Shown here in pieces: positions 48,471 through 56,688 of a stretch of DNA of 64,000 bases. Source of the stretch: Hanleya hanleyi (taxonomy: Eukaryota > Mollusca > Polyplacophora > Lepidopleurida > Hanleyidae); contig JAVTVY010033740.1 in assembly GCA_036873755.1 (NCBI GenBank), positions 79,783 through 143,782 on the forward strand, written 5' to 3'. Positions within the stretch are counted from its first letter, which is position 1, and every line of letters starts with the position of its first letter. A program made the translations under genes and the position numbers. Under the pieces are notes generated by a model. The model was not told the DNA's origin and did not search any database. It saw only the letters and a list, made by a program, of their open reading frames with translations.

Positions 48471-48639
48471 GAAACCCCCACAGACAGGTCAGTACATGCA
48501 TTCCTATGATTTTCACGCATAATAAAAGGATTGATCTGTAATCTGTGTTGTTGTTGCTCTCTATTTTGGACTAACCCATCAGAATAGTACGTATCACGGA
48601 CTACACCCGTAGAGCTAGGCGCGCATGTGTGACATGGTC

Positions 48640-48647
48640 TATAAAAC
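48640..48647 (+). promoter_or_regulatory. TATA box (TATAAAAC)
   Basis: It lies 47 bp before the ATG at 48687 and probably starts the first rightward transcript. Confidence 0.65.
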
Positions 48648-48686
48648 ACGTCTCTCGGGATCACACACCTTCATTTCTACAGAGCC

Positions 48687-49013
48687 ATGACGGAGATCCA
48701 GCCCTGTGCGACTCGCATTTTACAGCATGCCACCGCGGTGAATTCATTCACGGGTTACCGAGCAGTGGTCCGGTCCATGTTTGCAGATGGCGACGACAAC
48801 GAGGGACGACGCCAGATCCTGAACGAGTTCACAGAAGCGGTCCTCCACAGAGTGCACTCGATGGAGAGGCGTGCCATCACTCACCACTACTGGACTATGA
48901 CAGCCATCCTTGATGCTCGCGCTATGGACCAGGAGCGCTCACGCCGGAACCAGCGCCGGCTGGTTGGCCTCACACTAGTCTGTGCCCTATTGACCCTGGC
49001 GCTGTGGTATTGA
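48687..49013 (+). CDS. Small tail-anchored membrane protein, unknown
   Basis: The 108-aa product is mostly polar and helical, with RRQILNEFTEAV and RAITHHYWTMTAIL segments. It ends in a basic patch (RSRRNQRR) followed by a ~17-residue hydrophobic segment at the very C-terminus (about 91-107). That arrangement predicts a single-pass, tail-anchored protein with most of its mass in the cytosol or virion interior. It has its own TATA box and is the first gene of the rightward block. I do not recognise a family. The frame is intact, uses codons like its neighbours and is followed by another TATA box 10 bp after the stop. Confidence 0.6.
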   Translation: MTEIQPCATRILQHATAVNSFTGYRAVVRSMFADGDDNEGRRQILNEFTEAVLHRVHSMERRAITHHYWTMTAILDARAMDQERSRRNQRRLVGLTLVCALLTLALWY

Positions 49014-49023
49014 CAGTGGGGAC

Positions 49024-49031
49024 TATAAATA
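49024..49031 (+). promoter_or_regulatory. TATA box (TATAAATA)
   Basis: It lies 58 bp before the ATG at 49082 and immediately after the preceding stop codon. Confidence 0.6.
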
Positions 49032-49081
49032 CGAGGGTGAGACAGAGTGTGTGTCATTCACCGTTCGACATTGGACCAAGC

Positions 49082-49576
49082 ATGTCACCCGTCCTACGAG
49101 CCATCCTGCCCCTTACACCCCGGGTGGGGTTACACGTCTATGAAGATAAAGTCACCCTGGTGGAAGACCGTGGAGTTTGCTGGTCGCCCGCTGAGACCGT
49201 ATCGAATACGGTGACGCTACCTCGTGACGGCTGGACCAAATTTAAACGGGTGTTGAGCGGCGAGCTCGATGGACACGTCATCCACATAGACAATGCCATC
49301 TACGTATACCGTGGACCTTTCTTCCCACGTCTGGGCCGCTACCAAGATGCTACGCGAGGCTTCACCCTAGACCCCGAGCTGTGGACAGCCTTCGAGAAAG
49401 TGGTGTCTATCGTGGACCAGCTGTTTACACCGGACGAGCGGTCATCAGACGAGTTGGAGTGGGCTCGTGCCCTGAGAGAATCGGCGGCAGAACCCCACGA
49501 ACAACTACATGAACCCGACGACGATGCCATTGATTACCCGGCTACACTCAACCAGCCCAGTGATATGACCACCTGA
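49082..49576 (+). CDS. Unknown Polinton protein with internal repeat, paralogue 1
   Basis: The 164-aa product starts at MSPVLRAIL, chosen because it lies after the TATA box and matches the start of the next gene; the frame is open upstream. It is clearly paralogous to 49643-50104: shared segments include LTP-V-LHVY-DKV, GWTKFKRVLSGELDG, IHI and RGPFF. Within the protein two similar halves are visible. Each has strand-rich sequence followed by a helix with the pattern W..F..V (GWTKFKRVL, then LWTAFEKVV). That outline resembles PC4-type single-strand DNA-binding proteins, but this is a guess from pattern only. The tail (about 125-164) is acidic and includes RSSDELEWA. It could be a DNA-binding or regulatory protein. 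Confidence 0.6.
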   Translation: MSPVLRAILPLTPRVGLHVYEDKVTLVEDRGVCWSPAETVSNTVTLPRDGWTKFKRVLSGELDGHVIHIDNAIYVYRGPFFPRLGRYQDATRGFTLDPELWTAFEKVVSIVDQLFTPDERSSDELEWARALRESAAEPHEQLHEPDDDAIDYPATLNQPSDMTT

Positions 49577-49602
49577 TCCTTTTGATCTCACGGCGTTCTC
49601 CC

Positions 49603-49609
49603 TATAAAG
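49603..49609 (+). promoter_or_regulatory. TATA box (TATAAAG)
   Basis: It lies 40 bp before the ATG at 49643. Confidence 0.6.
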
Positions 49610-49642
49610 ACGAGAAACACTGGTACCATTCACGTACTGACC

Positions 49643-50104
49643 ATGGCGGAGCATATGATACTGGCGTATCTCAGCTTGACCCCCGAGGTTTTCCTGCACG
49701 TGTATGCGGATAAGGTCGATATCATGGAGGAGGTGGGAGACACGGACCCTACACAACCGTGCCCGGCTCACATTCGTCTGTCCCGAGAGGGCTGGACCAA
49801 ATTCAAACGGGTGTTGTCTGGTGAACTGGACGGCGACCTCATCCACTTGTGTCACGATGTGTACATCCGACGCGGCCCTTTCTTTGCTCAATTGGCTCGG
49901 CTAGATGGGGGTACAGTGCATTTTACCCTTCACCCTGATCTATGGTCTGCATTGGAAGATGCCGTGGTAGATGTGGATGAAGTGCTTATCAAGCGGTCAT
50001 CAGACGAGTTGGACTGGTCATTTGCCATGGACACTGTGAAAGCCAATGAAGAAAATCAGAAAGAAACTCCGGCCCAAGATATACCCGTTATAAATAAACG
50101 ATAG
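49643..50104 (+). CDS. Unknown Polinton protein with internal repeat, paralogue 2
   Basis: The 153-aa product is the second member of the tandem pair. It shares FLHVYADKV, GWTKFKRVLSGELDG, IRRGPFF, the second helix (LWSALEDAV) and the RSSDELDW motif with 49082-49576, then has its own lysine/glutamate-rich end. The frame is intact. Its last codons contain the TATA box of the integrase gene. Conservation of the two W-containing helices in both paralogues suggests they are structural. Function is unknown; see the PC4-like suggestion for its neighbour. Confidence 0.6.
   Translation: MAEHMILAYLSLTPEVFLHVYADKVDIMEEVGDTDPTQPCPAHIRLSREGWTKFKRVLSGELDGDLIHLCHDVYIRRGPFFAQLARLDGGTVHFTLHPDLWSALEDAVVDVDEVLIKRSSDELDWSFAMDTVKANEENQKETPAQDIPVINKR
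50089..50096 (+). promoter_or_regulatory. TATA box (TATAAATA) inside the preceding coding end
   Basis: It overlaps the last codons (ATA AAT AAA) of the paralogue at 49643, 44 bp before the integrase ATG. Confidence 0.6.
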
Positions 50105-50132
50105 AGCCAGGGTGCATCATCATTTTGTCACC

Positions 50133-51205
50133 ATGAAGCGCTGGGAGAAGGTGCTGGATAACTTATACTACAGTCCCGACAGTCCGGCGGCTTATAGTGC
50201 ATTGTCGGCTCTCTATCGAGCGGCCAAACCCCAGGGGATACAACGTGCCCAAGTCCGAGATTGGTTAAGAAGACAAGACACCTATACCTTACATCGATCT
50301 GGCCGTCGCCATTTTCTACGGAACCGGGTCATCGTGGGAGGAATAGATGCCCAGTGGCAAGCGGATTTGGTCGATATGAGCGCCTTTGCCAAACACAACG
50401 ATGGGAATCGGTATATCTTGACGTGCATCGATATCCTATCCAAGTATGCGTGGGTGGTACCCATCCGGACGAAAACGGGGGCGAATCTCATAGCGGCGTT
50501 CAAAGACATCTTCAAGACCGGGCGCAAACCTTTGTATTTGCAAACCGACGAAGGCACAGAATTCCTCAACAGACCGTTCCAACAGTTTCTGAAAGCCCAG
50601 AAGGTGTTTTTCTTCCATACGTACAACGAGACCAAGGCTTCCGTGGTGGAAAGGTTCAACAGGACATTCAAAGGCCGCATGTATAAATATTTCACCTATA
50701 AGAATACAAGGCGGTACATCGATGTTCTCCCGAAACTGGTGAGGGGTTACAATCGAGCCTATCATCGGAGTATAGAGAGAGCCCCCATTACCGTGACCCA
50801 ACGCAATGAAGCCCAAGTCCGGCGTGTCTTGTACCCCAGGCCATCGCAGCGAACGACGAAGGCGGTGTACAAGGTCGGGACCCTGTACGGATCAGTAAAG
50901 TCAAGGGCAAGTTCGAGAAAAGTTACTTGCCCAACTGGAGCGATGAGCACTTCCTGATTACACGGCGCCTACCCCGACAGCGGCGAGTCTATGAACTGGA
51001 AGATCTCCAAGGGGAACCGTTGCTGGGGACGTTTTACGAGACGGAATTACAGCCTGTTGTAAAAACACAGCAAGACTACTACACGGTGGAGCAGATTTTG
51101 AAAGCGGAACGTCGACGTGGCAAACTGTTTCATTTCGTGAAATGGCAAGGTTGGCCCAGTTCCTTCAATTCCTGGGTCGCTGCCAACCAGGTGAAACGAC
51201 TATAA
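50133..51205 (+). pseudogene. INT: Polinton integrase with chromodomain, frameshifted
   Basis: This is a retroviral-type (rve) integrase, which would insert the linear element into chromosomes. The start is MKRWEKVL, after the TATA box. The catalytic core shows D78 (WQADLVDM), D139 (LQTDEGTEF) and E173 (SVVERFNRTF), with 33 residues between the last two. The first frame runs to 50957. One base appears lost in a G/C-rich stretch near 50880, after which the expected C-terminal region continues in the frame of 50927-51205. That part ends in a chromodomain (YYTVEQIL...FHFVKWQGWP.SFNSW), typical of Polinton integrases and thought to guide target choice. The core itself is intact; the break separates it from the chromodomain. 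The break may be real decay or an assembly indel. Confidence 0.92.
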
Positions 51206-51207
51206 AG
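51201..51207 (+). promoter_or_regulatory. TATA box overlapping the integrase stop codon
   Basis: CTATAAAGCC contains both the TAA stop of the chromodomain frame and TATAAAG, 55 bp before the next ATG. Confidence 0.6.
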
Positions 51208-51255
51208 CCAGACACCACTGCCGTCCTCCTTCATTCCACGTCCGACCACAGTGCT

Positions 51256-51834
51256 ATGGACCAACAGCAGCTGCCTCTGAACACAGCGTCTCCCAAAACG
51301 CGCAAAGCGCAAGTGGGCTTTGGGGTGCTATTGCTAGCCCTGCTGAGTGTGTTGTACGCAGGTGTGCTTTACGACGTAGCCTATGTCAGCACGTTACTTA
51401 ACCAACTGAGAACACCAGGCACCAGCGAAACCGGTCTACAGAGAGCACCAGTCGTATCGAGCCCAGTCATCACCACCACATCCCGTGTACAAGCCACGTC
51501 GAGCTCCACACCAAGCTCTACACCTACACCAAGTACGCCCACTACGTCTGAACACCCACCGGATTTCATCCCTCACAGTGAACCGACGACCGACGTTGTA
51601 CCCACCCCCAGCACCATCCCTGACAGTGAACAGACAACGACGACCGACGTTGTACCCACCACCACTCCAGTTCACTCGTACGAAATTTACAAGAGCGGGT
51701 TACCACGACAACGGATATACCTCGAACCATGGACCCTGGGTGGCAGCATCCCTTCACTTGCGTCATTGCAGGACCGACGGGTTCCGGCAAAACGCACTTC
51801 GTCAGGAAGCTCCTTCAACACGCCGACAGCATGA
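51256..51834 (+). CDS. Single-pass membrane protein with Ser/Thr/Pro-rich, mucin-like region
   Basis: The 192-aa frame starts at MDQQQLPL, after the TATA box; the upstream part of the open frame belongs to the integrase region. A short basic N-terminus (residues 1-18) is followed by a hydrophobic segment (about 19-38), which predicts a type II membrane anchor. About residues 60-150 are almost all Ser, Thr and Pro with repeated TTDVVPT-type phrases, as in O-glycosylated stalks. The last ~35 residues overlap the start of the packaging ATPase in another frame. No known family was recognised. A virion surface or attachment role is possible but purely inferred. The low-complexity part also gives spurious open frames on both strands. 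Confidence 0.55.
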   Translation: MDQQQLPLNTASPKTRKAQVGFGVLLLALLSVLYAGVLYDVAYVSTLLNQLRTPGTSETGLQRAPVVSSPVITTTSRVQATSSSTPSSTPTPSTPTTSEHPPDFIPHSEPTTDVVPTPSTIPDSEQTTTTDVVPTTTPVHSYEIYKSGLPRQRIYLEPWTLGGSIPSLASLQDRRVPAKRTSSGSSFNTPTA

Positions 51835-52337
51835 TCACCCCACCCATTGCTCGAGTCGTGTGATGTTACGGAGAATGGCAGGCAGCGTATGCAGCAATGC
51901 CCCACATCACGTTCGTGGAAGGCCTACCCAACCTGGCCGATTTGGAACCCGACACCTTGGTGGTTCTGGATGATCTCATGGCGGAGACGGATGCACGGGT
52001 CACCCAACTCTTTACCAAAGGCAGCCATCATCGACGGCCCAGCATCATCTACATTGTGCAGAATCTGTTCAGTAAAAACAAAGAACATCGGAACATCAGC
52101 TTAAATGCCCACTACCTGGTGGTCTTCAAAAACCCGAGAGATACCACTCAACTGCTGCACCTGGCGAGACAGATGTATCCCGGCCGCACACCGTTTGCGT
52201 TGGAAGCCTTTAAAGATGCCACAACCCCTCAGCACGGGTATATGCTCTTCGACCTCAAGCAAGCCACCCCCGACCACCTTCGACTACGGACCGGCATCTT
52301 TCCCGGAGAGGCCCACCACGTGTACTTGCAAAAATAA
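51729..52337 (+). pseudogene. ATP: Polinton genome-packaging ATPase, interrupted by a nonsense codon
   Basis: This is a FtsK/HerA-type packaging ATPase that would pump DNA into capsids. It begins inside the end of the preceding ORF. The P-loop GPTGSGKT is at residues 15-22 and the Walker B segment TLVVLDDLM follows in the same frame. Then come IIYIVQNLFSK and LVVFKNPRD, segments typical of the Polinton/adenovirus-like group. An in-frame TGA lies at codon 45 (51861-51863), in a conserved spot just before YGEWQ. The rest of the frame is open from 51864 to 52337. The total length of about 200 codons is normal for the family. As sequenced the gene cannot make a full protein; a single substitution in this copy is the simplest explanation. 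Confidence 0.9.
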
Positions 52338-52340
52338 TGT

Positions 52341-52402
52341 AAACACACCCACAGTGGCGCCCCCAGCTGGGGTCTGTGTGTTTGATGATGGGGAATAATA
52401 AA
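52341..52402 (+). terminator. 3' stem-loop and AATAAA ending gene block 1
   Basis: AAACACACCCACAGTGGCGC pairs with the following GGTCTGTGTGTTT. GATGATGGGGAATAAT and AATAAA at 52397-52402 come next. The GATG..TGGGGA spacer is the same as at the zinc-finger 3' ends. Confidence 0.7.
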
Positions 52403-52441
52403 AAGAATGAATACCACAGCAGGGTTATGTTCTCTGAGGTA

Positions 52442-52449
52442 GATAAAAA
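52442..52449 (+). promoter_or_regulatory. TATA-like box (GATAAAAA)
   Basis: It lies 44 bp before the ATG at 52486 and directly follows the block 1 polyadenylation signal. Confidence 0.5.
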
Positions 52450-52485
52450 GAGCAGAGTTGTGGGTTCTGGCATTAGTTGTACAGG

Positions 52486-52827
52486 ATGTCTGCGCGAGTA
52501 CGGAAGCACGCTCCCACGCTCCGTGTATTGAAGACGGCCCCACCCGAGTTGGTCCGAACCATTGTACGCGGTGCGGACCCTGACCTTGTACGCTGTCTGT
52601 GCGAGATCGGGTACAACCTGTTAAAAGGCAACGTACCACTGACTCCGGCTCAGAAGACCAAGTTGGCCAAGCATAAGACAGGTCTCCGAACCCTAGTCCA
52701 CAAGCGGGTCCCTCAAACACAAAAGAAAAAGGTGTTACAGAAAGGCGGCTTTCTCGGGGCCATCTTAGCACCGTTGGCCGCTTCCGTGTTGGGTCCAGTA
52801 TTGGGTGGACTCTTCGGCCGACAATGA
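52486..52827 (+). CDS. Small basic Polinton virion-type protein with hydrophobic C-terminus
   Basis: The 113-aa product starts at MSARVRKH, after the TATA-like box. The N-terminal half is helical and contains LVRTIVRGADPDLVRCLCEI and LLKGNVPLTPAQKTKL. Then comes a lysine/arginine-rich stretch (LRTLVHKRVPQTQKKK). It ends in a glycine-rich hydrophobic segment, GGFLGAILAPLAASVLGPVL. I recognise this arrangement as a recurrent small protein of Polintons and adintoviruses. The basic and membrane-active parts recall adenovirus core or pVI-like proteins. The exact function is not established. The frame is intact. Its TGA overlaps the ATG of the next gene (ATGA), so the two are probably on one message. 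Confidence 0.7.
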   Translation: MSARVRKHAPTLRVLKTAPPELVRTIVRGADPDLVRCLCEIGYNLLKGNVPLTPAQKTKLAKHKTGLRTLVHKRVPQTQKKKVLQKGGFLGAILAPLAASVLGPVLGGLFGRQ

Positions 52828-53685
52828 ACCACACGAAAAAAATGGTCCTCGTCGAACCACGGTTCCTGCAAAACCTCCAATCACCCTACCCTGTCCCACC
52901 TACGGTGAAGACCATAAACACCCTCGATGGAGAGATGCAACAGATCTTACAGAGACCGGGGTTAAGCGACAGTGAGAAAGTACAACGGTACAATGAGACG
53001 CTTCAACGGTACATGACGTTCATGGACCAATACAAAACTCGCTCTACCCCAGCAACACCACCACCACCACCACCACCACCACCACCACGTGACAGACCGC
53101 CGACCTCAGCACCGTTCCAACAGCCGGGTGGGGTAGCCCCCACAGCCCCACAGTGGGTGGAAGACGAAGTGCTGAAGAGTGTACCTGCCTCGTTCAAGAA
53201 ACAAGCTGGCCTGGTATTACAACGGATGAAACAGAATCCTAACATGACTTGGAATGATAAAGGCGAACTCCTGGTACAGAATCAGGTGGTCCCGGGGACC
53301 CACATGACGGATTTAGTGAATGATCTGATGCGTCAACGCAGATCGCACACGGATCCTCGAGGATGGGAGGTCTTCGCTCAAGGCTTGAAAGACATGCATG
53401 TACCACAGGAATTGGTGGGGAACCCCACCGCTGGGCCTTTATGCAGCGTGACTCACCGACTCGTGCACCACGACTCTCACCACAACCTTCTTGGGAAGCC
53501 GACTGGGAACCGGAGTCACCCCCAAAACTCCACCACCACCACCACAACGGGCACCTTCTTTTCAAACCTTTAAAAAACCACCCTCGATCAGGACATCCCA
53601 CATCTCCAGAGCCGTGACACGTAGCAAGTCAACGCGACGAACACGACGCCGGACACAACCGCCCAAGGCCTGGAACACCTATTAA
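52824..53685 (+). pseudogene. Conserved Polinton protein of unknown function, frameshifted 3' part
   Basis: The open frame 52824-53573 starts with an ATG overlapping the previous stop; a second Met at 52842 (MVLVEPRFL) fits the family start better. Residues 30-75 (LDGEMQQIL, SEKVQRYNETLQRY) look like a coiled-coil helix pair. A polyproline run follows at about 80-90, then WVEDEVLKSVPASFKKQA, MTWNDKGELLV and HMTDLVNDLMRQR. I recognise this order from other Polintons, where the protein probably belongs to the virion. After about 53420 the frame loses family-like content. A basic end (SKSTRRTRRRTQ) is open in another frame up to 53685. At least one indel in 53420-53500 is therefore likely. Confidence 0.65.
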
Positions 53686-53687
53686 AA
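53680..53687 (+). promoter_or_regulatory. TATA-like box (TATTAAAA) over the preceding stop codon
   Basis: It contains the TAA that ends the basic frame at 53685 and lies 39 bp before the minor capsid ATG. Confidence 0.5.
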
Positions 53688-53718
53688 CCAACAGCAGCAT
53701 CAGGACAGCTCAGTCGCC

Positions 53719-54507
53719 ATGTTTTATCTCACCCTACCCAGTAACAGTTCGCTGGATGTGTTTCCTGACAACACCGTGGTCAAGTACGTCACCCAGTTAC
53801 CGCAACCGTTGCATTTACCTGGCCGGTGGGAATGTGGCCTGGTGGATATCCAATACCCTTACTCGTGGTACAACGTGCGAGCCAATGCAGTGTGGTACGA
53901 CGTGACCTACGAAGGCAAAAACACCCGACTCACCCTGCCCGAAGGCCAATACGATACCCCCAAGGAGTTCATGGGTGGGCTGTCAAGACTGATGCATTAT
54001 AAGGCTCTACGAGACGTCACGAATACTTCAAAACCCATCAAATCTTTCCCCTTCAAGAATCACGTGGAGTTCGATTACAACGCACACAACGACAAGGCAG
54101 AGCTTATCGTGACCGGCAAGGCGAGTGTCGTACTGAGTCCTATCCTACAGCAAATGCTGGGTTTCGATCTAAAGACGTTCGCTGGTCCCACCGAACACCA
54201 TGGCGAGACGCCGATGGATATGAAGTCGGGTATGTACGGACTCTACGTCTACTCGGACGTGGTGGACAACCACATCGTGGGCGATATCAACACACCTCTG
54301 TTACGGGTGGTCCCCATTAAAAAGACGTATGGAGGTCAAGTCACCCACAGTTTCACCCACATGCTCTACTTGCCCGTACGACAAACTGACATCAACACGA
54401 TCACGGTGGATATAAGAGATGACACGGGACGACCGGTGGCATTCGAACGAGGAAAAGTGGTGCTGACACTTCATTTTCGACAAGCACGTGCTCCCCACTT
54501 TGCATAA
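53719..54507 (+). CDS. mCP: Minor capsid protein (penton-like, single jelly-roll)
   Basis: The 262-aa frame is intact. It begins MFYLTLPSNSSLDVFPDNTV, a start typical of Polinton minor capsid proteins. It continues with WECGLVDIQYPYSWYNV and a strand-rich body ending VLTLHFRQAR. Minor capsid proteins of this lineage adopt a single jelly-roll and form the pentameric vertices of icosahedral particles. It is the first gene of the second cluster, with a TATA-like box 39 bp upstream. The stop TAA shares bases with the ATG of the next gene (TAATG). All of it is open, in contrast with the broken genes around it. Confidence 0.9.
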   Translation: MFYLTLPSNSSLDVFPDNTVVKYVTQLPQPLHLPGRWECGLVDIQYPYSWYNVRANAVWYDVTYEGKNTRLTLPEGQYDTPKEFMGGLSRLMHYKALRDVTNTSKPIKSFPFKNHVEFDYNAHNDKAELIVTGKASVVLSPILQQMLGFDLKTFAGPTEHHGETPMDMKSGMYGLYVYSDVVDNHIVGDINTPLLRVVPIKKTYGGQVTHSFTHMLYLPVRQTDINTITVDIRDDTGRPVAFERGKVVLTLHFRQARAPHFA

Positions 54508-54913
54508 TGAAAGTACCTTACGAGTGCGATGCACGCAGCTATGCCGACTATTATGCCCAACAGGCCGGGGGTGGCTTTCCGGTCTTTAGCGGTGCACGCA
54601 TGCAACGAGGACATGGACTGGGGAACATACTCGGCAGCATCGTCAAAACGTTCCTGCCCTTGGTGACGCGTGGGGTGAAAGCAATGGGCAAACAAGCGGT
54701 ACGCAGTGGACTGCAAGTGGCCGGTGATGTCTTGGGGGGTACGGCACCCAAAGAATCCTTGAAACGGCGGCCAAAGAAGCGGGAGGCGTCTTGGTGGCCA
54801 AAGCACAACGCACCGTAGGGAATAAAAGAGCTGCCCCACCGAGACCACGCACCAGTCGACGACCGACTCAGCGACGACGCACATCGAAGAAGACAAAGGA
54901 TATCTTTTCTTAA
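54507..54913 (+). pseudogene. Small basic virion-type protein (GHGLG motif), frameshifted
   Basis: The open frame 54507-54818 begins MKVPYECDARSYADYYAQQA and has GGGFPVFSGARMQRGHGLG, then an amphipathic helical stretch (LPLVTRGVKAMGKQAVRSGL) and VAGDVLGG. These are familiar features of a small Polinton/adintovirus protein related in style to adenovirus pVI or pX. After about 54765 the family-like sequence continues in a different frame. That frame is open through an arginine/lysine-rich tail to a TAA at 54911-54913, just before the major capsid gene. One indel near 54765 explains this. A role in linking DNA and capsid is inferred from the basic tail. Confidence 0.75.
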
Positions 54914-54916
54914 AAC

Positions 54917-56213
54917 ATGTCCTTGATCCACGCCGAGTCCTGCCCCTCCACCAACAGTGAATTTGATCTGTGGACCGTGCCGCCCACACAGACCAGTGTC
55001 GAACAAGGATTATGGGTGGAGCATCTCCCGCTCTCCAGCATCAACGAAACCGGGCCCATCGAGTTCACCATCAGTAATGCGATACGGCCTATGTGGATTT
55101 AGCCCATACCTACTTGTATGTGAAAGCCAAGGTGGTCAATGGAGCTGGCACCAGAATCGCTGACCAAGCAACGGTGGGCCCGACGAATCTCTGGCTGCAC
55201 TCGATGTTTCAGCAGGTGGATATTTTTCTCAGCGACAAACTCATCAGTGACTCCACCAACACGTACCCCTATCGAGCCTACATCGAGACACTGTTGTCGT
55301 ATGGCCGAGAGGCTAAAAAATCTCAGCTGACAACCGCTTTATTCTACAAGGACACGCCCGAGCACATGGACACGGTGGACAATGGGGGATATAACAAACG
55401 GAAGGCTTTCACTGCGAACAGTGCCTCGGTGGATATGGTGGGTCGACTGCATGCAGACATGTTCATGCAAGACCGGTACCTCTTGAACAAGACCCCCATC
55501 AAAATCCGACTGATACGGGCGCCTCCCACCTTCGCCTTGATGGCCACTAACGTAGAGGGGCATGCAGCGGACTATAAGATTGTCATCCAAGACGCAGTCC
55601 TGTATGTCCGAAAAGTGAAACCGAATCCAGCCGTTCAATTGGGACACATGAAAGCCTTGGAAACAAAACCAGCCCAGTACCCTATCCGACGTGTACAAAC
55701 CAAAGTGTTCTCTGTGCCTGCTGGAAATATGGGCGCCAGCAAAGAAAACCTGTTCCTGGGGGAACTACCCAAGCGATTGATCCTGGCCTGTGTGGAAAAT
55801 ACCAGTTTCAGCGGAGCCTACCCAGAGAATCCGTTTGACTTTCAACATTTCGGCATCAATTTTGTGGCCCTGCATGTGGATGGACAACAGGTGCCAGCCA
55901 CGGCCTTAACACCGAACTTTGGGCAGGAATTTCATTCGAGCCTATCAGAGCCTGTGGTCAAATCAACCAGGACGAAGGGAATATGATCAGTCGGGAGGAC
56001 TACGCGAACGGATACACGTTGTTCTGTTTCGATCTGACCCCCACCTTAGAGAACTACCATCAGCTGGCCCTGGCCAAGCAAGGCAACTTACGGTTGGAAA
56101 TCCACTTTGCACGAGCCCTGGCGACCACCGTCAATGTGATCTGCTACGCCGAGTTTGACAACATCATTCAAGTGGACAAGGCGCGCAACGTCCTGTGTGA
56201 CTTCTCCACCTAA
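54917..56213 (+). pseudogene. MCP: Major capsid protein (double jelly-roll), two frameshifts
   Basis: Three frames in succession carry the gene. 54917 to about 55080 starts MSLIHAESCPSTNSEFDLW. 55093 to about 55945 contains NLWLHSMFQQVDIFLSDKL, TYPYRAYIETLLSYG, DRYLLNKTPIKIRL and LFLGELPKRLIL. 55983-56213 contains NGYTLFCFDLTPTL, IHFARALATTVNVICYAEF and ends DFST. These are hallmark segments of the Polinton major capsid protein, which forms trimeric hexon-like capsomers. Breaks lie near 55080 and between 55940 and 55970. The total of about 430 codons is within the family range. There is no TATA box directly upstream. The stop is 1 base from the protease ATG, so it probably shares an mRNA with its neighbours. 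Confidence 0.9.
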
Positions 56214-56214
56214 C

Positions 56215-56688
56215 ATGGATACAGACCAGATAACCACCGTGCTGGAGAATGACCCAGAGACACGTATGGTCTTTCAAGGGGTGTTCGCCCGAGATGTGTT
56301 TCCATTAGACCGTATGTATCCTGCTGCTTACGTTCTCAACACGGATCCGATGGATCGGCCCGGTGAACACTGGGTGGCCGTGTACTTGACAGAACAGCAG
56401 GGCGAATACTTTGACCCGTACGGTCTGCCACCCCTCCATCCCGATTTAACAGACTTCATGGATCAAGGCACAGAGACGTGGTGTTGGAACAGTCAAACGT
56501 TGCAAAGCCTGACCAGTGGCGTGTGCGGACAATATTGCTTGTTTTACCTGTACCATCGATGCCGGGGAAGACCCTTATCTACCATCGTACAGATGTTTGA
56601 CGAGTACCCCCAGGCCGAGGACCGCGATGTACTCGTCTATGACTGGGCCGCCCATCATTTCAATGTACAAGCCCCGTTCTGGGCTTAA
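56215..56688 (+). CDS. PRO: Adenovirus-type cysteine protease (maturation protease)
   Basis: This intact 157-aa frame encodes a C5/Ulp1-type cysteine protease, which in related viruses cleaves virion proteins during maturation. The start is the ATG one base after the capsid stop. The catalytic set is visible: H52 in GEHWVAVY, D67 in EYFDPYG, Q97 as the oxyanion residue, and C104 in SGVCGQYC. These are in the right order and spacing for the family. A further segment, LYHRCRGRPL, follows. It ends QAPFWA, and those last codons are the seed of the hairpin array that follows. It is the last gene of block 2, with an AATAAA at 56846. Confidence 0.9.
   Translation: MDTDQITTVLENDPETRMVFQGVFARDVFPLDRMYPAAYVLNTDPMDRPGEHWVAVYLTEQQGEYFDPYGLPPLHPDLTDFMDQGTETWCWNSQTLQSLTSGVCGQYCLFYLYHRCRGRPLSTIVQMFDEYPQAEDRDVLVYDWAAHHFNVQAPFWA

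Noticed and set aside
50957..51205. Programmed frameshift joining integrase core and chromodomain
   Set aside because: No slippery heptamer or pseudoknot is evident and neighbouring genes have similar indels, so decay or assembly error is simpler.
52229..52834. 201-aa minus-strand ORF
   Set aside because: It is a shadow of the ATPase and small basic protein genes on the plus strand.
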